From positions 63,523,397 through 63,587,396 of the forward strand of contig NC_134414.1 in NCBI RefSeq assembly GCF_030867145.1: 64,000 nt of DNA. Direction: 5' to 3'. Shown piece by piece: positions 12,501 to 27,500 of the stretch (the first letter of the stretch is position 1; every line of letters starts with the position of its first letter). The notes under the pieces were generated by a model. The model made no database searches, was not told the DNA's origin, and worked only from the letters and a program-made list of their open reading frames with translations. The stretch is from Opisthocomus hoazin. Its lineage: Eukaryota; Chordata; Aves; Opisthocomiformes; Opisthocomidae. The translations under genes and the position numbers were made by a program.

Positions 12501-15500
12501 TATATATAAAAAAATATAATCTTTGGGAAGTACTTAGAATTGGGAGGGAGAAGATTACTGTACCTGCATTTGGTCCGGCTGAATCTGAATAGCTCCCTGG
12601 TGAAGAAAAAATAAATATGCTTTAATATAATGTTAACAAATAAAAATGATCTGAAAAGTAAATGATAATGAAGAAAAAAGCAATAAAAAGTAACCTACAA
12701 AATTCCCATCCATTGTTGTGGCTTGCAGTGTCCATCTTGACCCCTTAACAAAAGAAGAGAAAGTTAAATGCCACAGTAAGTCAATCTGCCAAAGGTGCTC
12801 TTGAATTGTTTTTAAAAGTAAGGTTTTGGGAAAGGCATGCAATACAATAAGAAATAAAGTTGGCTTGCTACAGGAGTATTCTTACTCTGCAATGTAATCA
12901 GTTGAACAAAGAAGTGATCCTTGTGGCCCATTTCGCTTTATTTACTAGTTTCATGAAACAGAGTGGAAAATAATTTAGATGCAGAGATTAGGTGGAGAGA
13001 TGGCAGGGACGTCCCGCGCAGAGCACTGCTGTGTGCTGTGCACAGAAGCTGCCTGAGCATCTTTGTGCCACCTGCCTGTGCCCGAGCACCCCACGCCACT
13101 GACACGTCCGTCCATCCTTCACACAGCCCATCCTGCCTTGAGCCCTCTGTGCTGAAAACCTGCCTACAGCCGGCTCAAGCGGGGCTGTCTTTCAGCCTGA
13201 GCCCAGGGCAAGACAGGAATGCGTGTCACCGCATCTGTGGTGAGAGCCTTTACCCAGCCGCGCAGCGCCACTGTCTGAGATACGAGTTGTTACTCGTGTA
13301 AGGAGTATTTAGTTCTGAATTTCATAGCAAGGCTGCCTATTTCTGACAGGTCACACTGACAGTTACAGCTCACTGGTACTGGACTGAAGCAGCACAATCC
13401 AGGCGATCTGGACCAAACTTCCTACAGCCTGCCCTGGAGAAACCTGTCAGCCCCTGGTTCTGCCAGATGCCCTCCTAAATTCATACCTCAATACTTCACT
13501 ACAAAAGCCTGCTTTTGAGAGTCCTGAGCACTCAGTCCACCAAGTGAATGGGAATTACAGGCTTACACTTCTGCTTGAAGGCGTGAGGTATTTGTAACAA
13601 GTTTCATTAAGCAAACTGGCTCCCAGGTCATTTCAGCCCCGATTCTCCAGAACGTTTACACTAGGGCCCTACATTTCACCTCACAACCGACAGTGGAAGA
13701 AGCATTACAACTAAAAAAAAAAAACAAAACAAAACTTTAAACTACTGTTTCATCCTCTGAGTCCTGGCTGATACGAGATTTGGAGAGGCCTCAGTCACTG
13801 AAGCAGTCCTGGGCGTTTCCAGAAAAGCCAGGCTTCTCCTGGCTGCAGAACATCCTGTACTAACATGACTCAGTAACTACTCCTTCAGGTTAGAACCAGG
13901 TTAAAGAATTTGCAAAGAATTATTTTCTACCCTCCCATAGGTGCCTTGTATGTCTGGTGACCTTAGATTACATAGAGTGACATGGTACAGCTCTAATCGC
14001 CAAACCAAACAATCTCTACTTTACCTGCTGGTCAAAAAGTGCCCAGAACATGGGGAGAGGGATGTAAAGGAAAAGCACCTTCAACACCATCTTTGTCTGA
14101 GCAATCAGTCGTTTCTGCAGCAAACGAGAATGGCACAAGAAGAATTGCTTATGAAAAGAAGAGCGACCATTGCACAGACTGCTATTCACAGCACAGCAAC
14201 AGGTCAAGACACATCATGTAATATTTACACACCTCCTGAACTTTGCATGTTGTGGGTACCTCTGCTGATTTCTGTTAAAAAGCACAAGGTCTGCTTGTGG
14301 GTGTGGGAAGGGCCGCTGGTTAAAGGTGACACTCATATCAGAGCCCCGCGCCTCTTGGCATGTATACTCACGGCAGCACAACATTTAGCGCTTTGCGCTG
14401 CGTTATTTTTCTAGCAAGGAGGTGTTTGAACAGCGGGTGACTACGGAATGAATTTCACACATAGAAAATGCATATAGGCAAAAAGAAAATAAAAGGGACA
14501 GGCTAAGGTATGTGCTGCCCTTGACAGCAGGGCAGGGTGCATAGGAGGCAAGGGACGTGGTTGGGGGCTGTGGGACAAGGCTTTGAGAGTCATGGGAAGG
14601 AGCCTGTACTGAGGCCGGGGGATGCAGTGTTCATCCACTGAAGCTGAAATTCCTAAGCATAATTCTGCAGTTTGATCCCAAGTCAAGTGTTACGGTCCTG
14701 CACATTAAACATGACAGTTAACACCGTGCCCATTTTTCCCTTCTGCAGTCATTAAACCAGTATATTTGTTTGAAGCCAGTTTACAGAGAGAAACAAAAAG
14801 TTGATAAGGATAATGCTCGCTCTTTTACTAACTCAAAACCTAATACATGCTTGTGTTTGACAAGGGAAATAGTCTTTTCATTTTCTCCCTCGAATTTCCC
14901 TGGGCAGCCTATGATCACACAGAGCATTAACTCACAGCTCTGCTTTCTGCCACAGGAGTTGGGGTGATAACCTGCAATTCCTGGGGAGCACTGGGGTCTG
15001 GCCAGACCATTAGCTCCTAAATGACTGAGGGGCCCAAAACTATTTTCCCAGTGCTGCAGGCAACAGCTCAGAGCAGACAGAAGAGAAGCTGAGGGTCAGG
15101 GGATGTCACGGCACGGGAGTACTTACATCGTACTTCTCACTCGCCCAGTCTAGCCAGTGCTCTCTCTTGGGGAACTCCTTGCTGCGATGCCGAAACCTGT
15201 TTTTGATGGCAAACTGAGGAAAGACAGAATTTTGTTTAATAACATTACAAATATCTGCAAGTGCTATAAGCTGTTTTGTCATTAAAGATGACACTCTTTC
15301 TGCTAGCGTTTAAGGGGTGCTAAAGGTAACTTCTGGTTAACTGCTCTAAGCATCTAAGCGAATACCACATTCAAGGCCTCACACTGCATATCAAGGTGAG
15401 TGTGCACCTGGGATTAGGTGAGCCAAACAGCTCAGCATAACCTCGCTCAATGTGGGCTGCTGCTAGGAACTTGAAGACGTGCCTACTTCAGACTTACTGA

Positions 15501-18500
15501 TGTACAGCAATAAATAGTAGGATGTCATATGCACAGGTTTTCAGAGCTGAATGGCTGTAAGAGTACATTTCACTATGAGAAGCTGCGTCTTCTAGATAGT
15601 CCTCATCATACCTTGACACTGAATATATGCAAATATAGTCCCAAAGAACTCCTAGGACTTTCTGCACGGAACAATATGCAAGGCTGAGCTCAGCCTTAGC
15701 AGCAGCACTCTAAGCGATGGCCAAAGTCACCTACAGAGATGTGGTTTTAACAGTATTTACAAGAGAAGCAATGGTCTGGACTATAACAAGCTGGCAGATC
15801 TGCATGGAGAATGAAGCAGCCCAAAAATGAAAAAAATCCCCTAGTCTCAAAGTTGGGACATGCAGTGCTATCATTCATGCAGACTTAGCTCCCTTCCCTG
15901 CAGGCTTGCACTGACACATAACCTCTGACCTCCCTAATACAGCAGGGATTAATATACCTCTGCATTGTAAATAACTTCCCTTTAATAAGCAATAAGTTTT
16001 TGCTCATAAGATATACTAGTAGCCCTGCTCTTGACTTGGGTCAATGCATGTTTGCCTCTTACTACAAGGCTGCATAAAGGTGCACAAGTGAGGAAGGAAT
16101 GACTCCCAGAAGTTAAGATAAGCATTTACACATCACTGACATCTTACTTTGTTTCCTGTGTGTATCAAGTTACATATAAACCAAGATACAGAAAAATAAA
16201 AAGGCAGTCTAAGCCTAGAGGTGTCAATAAGAAGCATTCTGTAAGGAAAAAAGTAAAAAACTTCAGAAGCTTTCCTCATATTATGACAGATTTCCGATCT
16301 AGGCAAGTTTACTGAACAGTTATAAAAATTGCTGCCAGGGTTTTTGGGAATACAAATAGTACTTACTCCAATGCATTTGGAAACTCGAATCATTATATTT
16401 CCTTGAGGTTGAACCTTCTTGTACATTGCGCTTCCAATTACGAACACAACTACAACACGCAAACAGAAACCAAAAGCAACTCAGTATTAATTGGAAAGAG
16501 TGGCAAATAATTTGGTATGGAAAATGTAACAGTCAAGGAGTTACATCAGGGTGGGAATAAGACTCCTAAGGAGCAATGAAATTGCCTATTGGCACGTTAT
16601 CATACAGTAAAATAAATCAAATTAATACCAGAAGACTGCTCCTATTTAAGACATAAGACTAAATCTAGAAACTGTTAGGATAAGTCCTCGGTGCAAAGTT
16701 AGCTTAATTGAGGGATGGTCAAAACAAGCACCGCTTCTGACCTTGGCTCTGGCCTTGCTGTACTGGGTTAAGACAGCTTTATGGGTTCCTTTTCAGGAGC
16801 TCAGGACACTGCAGCTGGCATCACGCAGGGACACGTGAGGCTCTGCCTGAGCGGCGGGACTCGCCAAGGTGTCCTCAGCTCCCACGCCCAGGCACATTCC
16901 CCGGCCTCACCCTCCCACGTGCGGGGCAGGACACGGCCACCAGCTGCCCTGGGCTGGGTGCACAGGCAAGGTGGGGTCATCCACCTGGGGTGGGCTCCCA
17001 GTCAGGGCCACAAAGGACCAGGACCACGAGGGCTATTGTGTACGTAGTTACACCCCCCAGTTTCTTGGCCTTTGGGCTGCAGTAGAAAGGCTCAGGGAGG
17101 GAACATGTCTGTGAAACACTGACACACCAGTATGGCCTTCCTCCAGTGCAAGGACAGTTACCTTATAGTTTGCTGTCCTGGACTAAGGATAGTTTCCAAA
17201 AAGCACATATTCTCAGAGTTCCACACTACATTCAAAAGATCTTATTTATACACCCCAGTAGGCCAAGAAATATAGACAGTGCATTACATAACGTACAGAA
17301 TTCATTGACATATTTTTTCCAGTCCCATCAGTCTCTCCCAGTAAACCGGTCTCTTCTGTAAGACTGCTTCAGGTTAATCCCACCCACCCCCCAACCAAGA
17401 AAAAAGTTTAAGTCAAAAACTGCAGAAATGATCGGATATTGGTAGAGGTTGGTACCTGAAGATTTCTACCACTTTCTCATTATTCTGAGAACGTTATCAT
17501 CTCATCAGGTCTATAACTGAAGCAGCAAGATGGCAACAGTTCCACTTACCCAAGGAGACAGCCATGAGGGCAGCAGGAACTCCAAAAGCCAGTGGGTAAC
17601 ATCGCTGTTTGCTATGAATGCCACAATCCTGAGCTGAAGTGCAAAGTAACATTAGGTGAGAGTCCCAGTCAATGCTGCCAGTATTTTATATAGCGATTCT
17701 GTTCTTTGCATTCACTGTTAATTCAGGCGGGGGGGGGGGGGGGGAATCTCTGCTGATGTTATTGACAGAGTGGATGATCACTATCCAATTTATCTTTCAT
17801 TACAGAAAAGGGGAATTACATATTACAAAAAACACAGAACGGCTGAGGTTGGAAGGGACATCTGCAGGTCATCTGGTCCAACCCTGATGCTCAAGCAGGG
17901 CCACCTGGAACGGGTTGCCCAGGACCATGTCCAGGCAGCTTTTGAATTTCTCCAAAGATGGAGACACCACAGCCTCCCCAGGCAACCTGTGCCAGTGCTC
18001 GGTCACCCTCTCAGTGACAAAATGTTTCCTGATGTTCAGAGGGAACCTCCCATGTTTCAGCCTGTGCCCATTGCCTCTGGTCCTGTCCCTGGGCACCACT
18101 GAGCAGAGCCTGGCTCCGTCCTCTTTGCACCCTCCCTGTAGGTATTTATGTACATTGATGAGATCCCCCTGGGCCTTCTCTTCTCCAGGCTGGACAGTCC
18201 CAGCTCCCTCAGCCTCTCCTCATAGGAGATTTATATTTAGTTTTATATTGATAAGTGAAGAATCCTACTAGAATTGTCAAATGCATGTTCTTAGTGAGAA
18301 AAACTGGATTACAAAAGTCTTGGGACAAGTTAATAAACAAAGATGTAAGTAACATACATAATAAGTGTAGCTTATTGAAAAAATGCTCAAACCCCCTCAG
18401 CAGTAGTTAGGGATTTGACTTTATAAACTTCATGCATACGTGCTGAAATGATGTGCAAAGTGTGGACATAGCTACAAACAGGGAAAAGTAAAAGACTAAA

Positions 18501-21500
18501 AAAGCTATCACTTTTTTCACCGTACTTCTAACAGGAGAATTGGAGAGCTTGCTTTTTAAAAAAATTAGCTTGCAGCTAATTAACGTCTTGATTCTTGTAT
18601 TAGCCTTTTGGTTAAACCTTTACAGGACATAACAGTATCACTTTCCTCAGCTGAATTTGTCTGGTTTTCCAAGGTAGTTTTCACCCTTCATCAGCATGGA
18701 AGTCAACTGCATGTTTTGCCTTACATATATCTTCTTCCATTTTAAGAAAGGATAGAATTTGCATTAAGCAAACATCTAAAATGCTTCTACACAGTCTGTT
18801 CTAGTCAAGAAATTGAAAGGCCAGGACTCCAGCCCAGAGCTTTAGCATTATTCCAGAACTCACATGTTGTTTTCTTTCTTTTGAGAAAAACAGCCTTCCT
18901 CAAACGCCTGCCAGGCACATCCATACAGCACCATCTGTGTAAGCTTGCCACAAAAATCCATACACATATGGATCAATGAATTGTTTGCTTTTTGTTTAGG
19001 ATCACACTATTCGTTATAAGCAGAAGAGAAAATAACTTTCTCCTTCAACGATGTGAAAAACGTTATTTACTTTGCCACATGGATAACTGCGTTCCCATGC
19101 GCACAGGTGCTTCTGTGCTTTGCACAGGCACTCTTTGGAACAGTCTCCGCTTCCAGAGCAGAGGGCTCTCTCCTGCTTTCCCTTCCCAGCAAACAGCACA
19201 ACTCTTTCTCGTGCGTCGGTTTTAAAGGCATTGGAAGAGGTGCCACATTTGCACCTCCATGGAATTAAGCAGGCATCCAAGTTGATGGCTTCAGCATGTC
19301 TCTTCAGACTAGTACTTCTGATCCTGAAGGCATTTCAAATCTCAGACTGGCTTGGATTTGACAGTACCTCGCCTGCAAGAAGCTGGATGACACACATGAA
19401 AACTTGAAGACTACTTGCCAGATAACTCCACCAGGTGTCAAAGAGGAGACCCTGCATTTAAACCTAACTGGACTGCAGTCCCACGCTCATCCTTTACTGA
19501 TGTTTAACTATTTTATAAACAACTGTGTGGCCTTACCTCTGAGAATTGGGGTGATTATAGTAGATAGGAGACTTCCAGCATTAATGGACAAATAAAAGAT
19601 CGAAAAGAATCTACTTCTTTGTTTTTCCTACAGTAAAAACAAAAAGATGTTTAGAAAGGCTTAGTCAGAACCACGTTGATCAGGCTAGATCAAACAATCA
19701 GCAGCTCTGTTCGAACAGTTCAAGACAAATAGTTATCTAGCTCCTTCTTCAGCTACTCAGGGAACACTACAGCAATGCACGTCTCTAAATACATATATTA
19801 TTAGATCATCCTAACAGTCAAACACTGGTAAGAGTATCTGTATAATTGAATACCTGAAAGACTTTGTTACCTGATCATCTCCAAACTGATCTCCACCAAA
19901 TGCTGCCACACAAGGTTTGATCCCACCAGTGCCAAGTGCAATGAGGATCAAGCCAATCATGGACAGAGCACTGCAACACAGTAGAAAAAAGAAAAACAAA
20001 AAGAAAAAACCTAACTTTGCTTTCTTACTTAAAGTGTAAGAGACCAATTGCAAGACAGTTGAAATTCAAATAGCATAAGTTTAAGGCATAAGTTTTCCCA
20101 CCCTTCATCAGCCTTGAAAAAACCCGCGTACAGGACAACTCACATGTGCACTGATACATTATCGGGAGAGCCGTCCCGGTTGTGATCTGTCAGGTCATTT
20201 ATGGAGCTCACAGACATGACTGCCTGCCCAATCGTGTAGACAACAGACAGGGAGACAATGGTCCTATGATACAGAGAGGAGATAAATTTTTAGATATGTT
20301 GAAACAATTATACACAAATACACATGCACACACAGAGAGAATGCAGACTTTTGCTCATTCCAAAGATGCCTAGTGAAGAAGCATAATTAATACACACGAC
20401 AAGTTAGAGACTCAACTTATCACAAGCTACTGTAAAAATGTGTCCACATACCTCTGTCACAATATTTCTATTCTTTTATTTCTTTAATTAATATTATTAC
20501 TTTAGCTAGCCTTGTTTAATTAAGCAAGGCAAGATGACAAATGGATTCTGTAGATATCACCAGGTCATAGGACAGATTTAAAAATCTTCAGTGGCTTCCT
20601 TTTTAATAATTAACTTCAACCAATGCCATTATCATATTTCATATACAGTAAAGCTGAAGTGTACTCCTCCACAGCACTGAATTATGCAAATTACACTGAA
20701 TTTAATATTGTTTAAACATTCTCTATGTTCTTTTATATTTTAGGTGCAAGGAGTAAAAAAAAAAATTAAAAATCTACTTTAAACATGGGAACCCCTCCAA
20801 AATACTGTTGTGAGCAACACCTTTATTACCCTACTCTCTCGGCTGTAAGTGTAGCAACACCCTTAAACTCAGCGCAGAGCGAGAGCAGCACTGAAAAGCA
20901 CAGACTGCAGGCTTTCAGCCCGACTTTCCTCCACCAGGAGATGCCTAGGAAGGCAATACTGCAGAATGACCAGCCCCTGTCACCACGGCTTTAGAGTCCA
21001 TTCTTTTCTTGTACATAAGAACGTACTCCATTTTAACTTTGTTGGAGCTAAAGTATGCGACTATAGTTTAATCTACATTCATCCGCTTCCTTGGTTGGGT
21101 CTCCATTCTATAGGCACAGACCCAGGTCTCCAGTTTGGAGGAAAAGCAGGAGAAACAGGGTGCAATGATGTGACATTATTTAAAACTCTAGTTTGCAGGA
21201 GAAGCAGTCCCCCACCCAGTGCAGCCCATGACAATGAAGGGCAAGGCTCAAGGACCTAGGACGATCCGAATCTATTTGACAACGGCAAGAGATCCTCACA
21301 GCAAGCTCAGAGCACCCTGATGCAAGATGGACAGAGGAAGCATCACTCACACCATTGAGCAAGTTCTGCTCACTTCAGAAGAAGGTTTCTCTGACTTCAA
21401 AGTGCTCTTCCCTGTAGCAGGGTAAAAATCTATACAGTGGGGCAACAGTGAATCTGCTATTTAGTGGTATTTAGTAGATCAATTAGAAATTTTTTCCCTA

Positions 21501-24500
21501 AATACCACTTCCACATAGTTACTTCAGTTGCTTAACAACCTAGGAGAAAGTTTCCAGCTGAAGGAAAACCTGAGCTGACCAGGAGAGAAACTTCTGGTTT
21601 TTATTTGTGAGGCTCATAAGCATGCTGCGAAGACAACGCTTACATAATTGGCACTGCATAGCTGGTACCCAATTAAAAAACAATTGCAATTTTGTACTGT
21701 TTTCCCCAAGAATTTCACATCTACCAATACGTGAGCAGGTCCCAGCATCCTCCTTGGCAGACACTGCACGGAGAACATGGTCTGTGTAAGGTTTGAGTCT
21801 CTCGTATACGAGTGCTTAACACTTATTGGGTAACCTCCTCTTCCTCTTGTCATCATAGTTGGTTTTTTTTTAACGAATTATTGTTTAAGCCTTTCTCCTG
21901 GCATCGTGCTGTATTTTAGGGCATTCTATACATTAAACCAAGAAAATTATTTCATTTTTGTCCAAAAGCGTGTTTTTTTCTTGTCAATCTTCAAGTTCCA
22001 GTTTTAAGCCCTGAGCCATCCTACCATGCTCCTGTAAAGAATCTGGTGGCCAGGGGCTTGCAGCTGTGGCACTGGTACACACAAGTACCAGAGGACAAGG
22101 CATGCAAGGTCTCAAAGCTTCATCTTGATAAAACAGGTAAAAGCCAAAACAGATTAAAAAAAAAGACTTAAAAAATCATACCACCTGAACAAGTGAGCAC
22201 ACATACGTTCAGGCTGCGGTCTGCAAGATACCAAGCTACTTGCAATGAGTTCACAGCGATGGGGCCAGCTCCACAGAGCACACCTGACAGTGGCTGCAGC
22301 CCTGGTCTCCTAGAGGCTGTCAGCACAGCAGCAGAAGATGGTGCAGCCTGCAGCCGACCGACCGCACAACCAGCTTCACCTCTAATCTCTGGGAGACCTT
22401 TGACAAGTCAGCTAACGTTCCTGATTCATATCCCTCCATAAAATCTTTATTGTGCTTTTTTCTGGCAAAGTAAACACTATTAGAATTACAACCTCAGTAA
22501 AGGGGAGCTAGATCAGGCTGTTGGAAATAATTTGGTTACATTTCAAAGCACTTCACTCAGCAGTACTTTTCTGAGCAACCAGCACGCAGGTAAAAACCGA
22601 GAATTCATCATTTAAGGGAAGAGATGCAACTCAGTAAAACCTCCCACTGAGCTGTCAAGTCAATACTGAAATCACAGAATATTGTAGAATATATTATAAG
22701 CCTTAGTTAATACCAGATAATTCAGTATTTCACTATTTCATTGGCCACCTGCAATAGGTAAAGACTCAATCCAATGTAATTATAACCTCCAGTATCTATT
22801 TCTTTTTGGAGCTTGGTGAATACTTTCCTTAGTTTAGCTTACATCTTGTCCAGATGAGAGAAAAAACCATTCAGCTTGCTTGGAAAGCAAGATACTGTCC
22901 TTAGCTGATTAGCAGAACTGTAACATTTGTTAACTTGTAGTGCAGGTTCGGTCTGAGCCAAATCAATTAAAACCCCAAGCTTTGGGAAAAAACCAGAAAC
23001 AATCCTGCAGTAGCCAAAACCAGCTCTGAAGCTGTTCTTCTGAGCTGCTGCTTTAGGAGATGGTTTAAGTAACACTGGTCTCAGAAGAGCTTTCACAATT
23101 TTTTGGTTGGTTTCTGAGGAAGCACTCACTTAAACTTTCCCAGCCAAGAGTCCGCAATGAGCGCTCCAAGGATTGGTGTCAAGTAGCACAGAGCCACGAA
23201 TGTGTGGTAGATGGCTGTAGACAAGTTGTCATCCCATTGCAGGAAATATTTAAAATACAAAACGAGCACCGCTGTAGGAAGAACAACAAAATGACGGGTT
23301 ACAAACCAAAGTCAGGGCTGGGTAAGTAATGGTCAGCATGAGGAGACGCAGGACATGGGACATACCTCGCATGCCATAGTAGGAGAACCGCTCGCAGAAC
23401 TCATTGACTACAATGAAGAAGATGCTCAAGGGGTAGCCAAAGATGCTTGGCTGCAGGCAAGAGACAGACAGCGTGAGCTCAGGGATATGCAACACAGACT
23501 AACGTTGCTCACTGCAACCCACAACTTGAGCAAGCTCAGTACCGACTCAGCAGAGCAGGTAGGTACTCAGGGGTTAAGAGGCTACATGAGCTTCTGTGGA
23601 ACAACACTGGTTCACCTGAAGCAAGAGTCAATTCTCACTTTCCCCTCTTGGTCCCCAGAGCTCTACTGATTTTTCATCTAACCTTTGCAAGGCATCTTTA
23701 GCAATGTTATATTTGACCTTCAAGTGCTGCGCTATGCACATTTGAAGTCTTCAGCATCTAACCCTTAGAGCAATCTTGACTGGTATCCAAAATTATGCAA
23801 AAAGCCAAAATTTTTTTAAAAAAACAAGCCCAACAAAAAACACCATGCCAAACCCCCACAGCACACCAAAATTAGAAGCCTGAGGCTATTGCTAGATACC
23901 TCCCAGTTGAGACAGGTAAGTGCTTAAACATTTTATTAATTTGTGAATACTGCAAGAAAAACAAAAATAACAGACTGGCAAGAGTACTGCTGGCAGTCCG
24001 ATTCAGACACAAGGATGTCCAAGCAGCCTGAACAGCTTGTTATCAGCTGAACCAAGTACATAGTGCGCATGTTACCCATGGTTTGTCAAGGATCTTCACT
24101 GAAAGAATCTGACTTCAGCAGAGTTGAGTGCCAGGGGGGACTCATCTAGCTTTAGAGCAACTGAAATTAGAGGTCTACATAGAAACTTGTCACTTTTGAT
24201 TTGTCAGATCCTCCATGTGCAGAAAGAGGTGTCTCCAAAGGAAGATCATCCACATGTATCCCCAAATTAGAGAAAACCCACCTGAAGGTGCCTACTTCCC
24301 TTAGCTGAAGGTAGGAGCTCTGGACAACTAGCCCAAATTTGGATACAGCTTTTGGTGGACTGGAGTTCATACAGACGAATGCCATGCATCCCTGTCCACA
24401 CACCATCACTAAGCCAAACAAACATTCGTGCTCTGAAAGAGGTGGATCGGGAACCACACTGTGAAGATTTGGCTCAGCACCCATGAGATATACCCAAAAG

Positions 24501-27500
24501 GTTTTAATCTCAGCAGTTGTTGGGTCAGGACCTAAACCAGTAACCAACACCATGCAGCTGGTTTCTGCCAGTGTAACCCAGCTGGGGAGGAGAGGATGTC
24601 CCCATCTGAAGCAGGAGACAGCCTTCCCTGTGTCTGCCTGCAGAAAAAAGGGACAAGGCAGTCCCGGCCCAGGGACTGATGGGACCTGTCCCCACCAGAA
24701 ATTCACAAAAATCTCACTAAAACCTTTTTGTCCTTCTTGGGGTTCTCACAAACCTCCCTGGTGCTACACCATCACACCACCCAACAGTTTACTGTGCAGG
24801 TGGTGGTACATGCTGAACTGGGGAAGTAACAAGTTTCCACCAAGGCTAGGTTTTTGCTTTAAGCCACCAGCGCTTATGTGCCTTGCGGAGATGTCCTGCA
24901 TTCACACACCGGCACAGCAGCCATGGGTGGGTTTTTACTGGCTGCCCCTGAGCTGGCAGAGATCTGCAGGTCGCAGTGCAACCAGGGCATGCAGGAGAAA
25001 GCTACAGAGTCTTTCAGAAGGTAACAGACCTTCTATTTCTCCAAGATAATACAAGCAAGAAGAGAATATGCAGTTATACCTTGATAATATGACCTATACT
25101 GTTCTTGTTTTGCACTATACGGCCCTCTCAAACCTCTGGTGCATTATACGTGTGCATATGCACACACAATTACTGAAACATTTTATGTTGCGATCCCTAT
25201 CGGCCAGTAGGCACTGGATCCACCACTGAAGAGATATCCTGAAGGTTACGTTTTATAATGCTCTCCATAATCTTCCCCTGCCCTGGGGATGCCAGACACA
25301 GATCTGACACCACCCTGCTGCACAGCTTTGGCTTTGGCTGCTGAGGAAGCCACAAAGCTGTGAGAAACCTGCGGGGAAAGTCTGCAGGGTAAAACCTCGC
25401 AAGATAAGAAAAGCAAAGGCAGAGATAGGGTTGCTGAGACAGGTGTCATCAACAGTTCAAAGATTCAAGAGCAAGAACTAACACTGAAAGGTAGAGAGTC
25501 CTAAGGGAGAGTCGGATGGTGATAACTCAGCCACATGAAGGATGGGCTCCGGGGACCCTTCTCCTCCCAGCTGATGTCTGCTCAGTCAGCAAAGGCCCTT
25601 CAGACATTTTATCAGGGTGGTGAGCACACTAGTGCTGAGCTGGGATGTAATAAGCTACCAGGCTGCTTTGCGTGTGTTGACCAATAACTCATTATTTTAC
25701 ACTTTAAAAGTACATTTGTAGGATGATAATTTTTTTTGTGTACTGCTAATGTTACCCAAACAACGTAACCCAAAGACAGTCAGTATAGCAACCTTTTATA
25801 AGAGAAAACAATACTTACCGACTTGCCCTTACTGTTAGGTTTTGCAGCTGTGGAGAGAAAAACACAGAAGTTAATGGAAACTACTAAATAACATTCCTTT
25901 AAAACCACTGGAAGACATGGGGGAAGTTCAGCTCGAAACAAATCGTGAAACAAATGCAGTATTGCTCAGGATGAGTAAATTTTCAGTTTGTTAAAGGGGG
26001 ACTTCTTATGGCGCAAGGGGGTTGTTCGGAAAAACTTCGCTTGATTGCCTTTCATTTTTCAGGCTACACATAGACTCACGTACACTCCCAGGGAAAAGTC
26101 AAAAAGGACTGATGAGACAAAGCATCCCATCCTACTCTGACTGCTCACCACACATCATTCAAGGTGATGGTAGACCACCCTACCAAGCACAGACGAATCC
26201 TGTTTTAATTCACTCTCACTGATGTTACCCTCAAGGCAATTCAAGAGTAAGGAATAGACTGAAGACACCCTGCCAAGGTGGACATCAAGTCCTGAAAAGC
26301 GACAAACGTGCATTCAGCCCTCCTTAAGCCTGAGCCGTATGATGGCCCGACAGTGATCCACGTTAGCAGGCATTCCCATAACCTGGTGATTCACCTAGGA
26401 AGCCCTGGAAGTACAGGAAGGGTCCCACTGAGGTCAGCAAGAGCAGACAGCTGCTGGCAGCCCCAAAGCCACTTCCAGCTGCTCACGGCAGGTTTGCCGC
26501 CGCAGCAGCCCTCCAAGCAGTGTTCTGCAGGGCTTGCTCGGCTCGGGGGATGGGCTCGAAGGCTGAGCTTGCATCGTTTCAGATAAAGGCCCTGTGCCCA
26601 TATAGTGGATGTCAGCATTTCCTACAAAACCACATGAGCAAGTTCATTATCGTCAAGATAAGACCAAGTACAAGATGTGAACTTTGAAATCCCTGTTCCA
26701 AATGAAGTGTGCCCATAATAGATCTCTATAAGAAAAATATGTTTGCCAAGATCATTATTTAGTCCAGAGTTCACAACAGATGAAAACAGCTGACAGCAAC
26801 ACTATAGCATCTGACTAAACAAAGTCACTTTCAAAAATGATTAAAATAAATTAATCTGGTTCTTTCCTTCACTGCTGTGGACAACTACCTTCACGACAGA
26901 GGCAGAAGTAGTCTCATGCAGGTAATTCAAGAATATATTTTCCTAGAAAACAAGTAACATCCAGCAAGCGCTAACACACCAACTTCAGGGCACAGGGAGA
27001 TACCCGAGTCATTAAAGTTGTTGGCAGTGTCCCTCGCACAACTCCTATGAGCAGATATACTGAAGGATACCAAGGAATTAGTGATAGACTATCTTCACAT
27101 CAAGGATTTGTTTATTTCCACGTGTTGGCCTTTCCAGCACACACGCATCATGCTGCCAGTTTTTCAGAGCATGTACAGAGAACATCAGTTTGCGCAGCTC
27201 ACTTGTCTGCGAGCTAAGCCTTGGGGAAAAAGACACCAAGGAACTTGCTGCTGTTTTTTTTTCCCTTTCCAGAGGGTAAAAGTATCACCTCTGCAATGAA
27301 CCCTGCACAGAGGCATTTCTTCCAGACAACACTGGTCGACTTCAATGTTTAGGAGACACACCTATTTCTCAACCATTTTGACTTTACTCCTCTATTCTCT
27401 TTTTACAGCAACAGTCGGGACACTCCTGATGGCGTCAAAGCCAACATTTCAACATGGGCACCTAAACTGTCTGAGGAGCTCCACTGTCAGGTAGCTTCAG

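Noticed and set aside
24167-25049. Overlapping open frames of 179 (minus) and 188 (plus) codons
   Set aside because: They lie in SLC15A1 intron 2, overlap each other on opposite strands, show no domain or family resemblance, and have no splice or promoter context.
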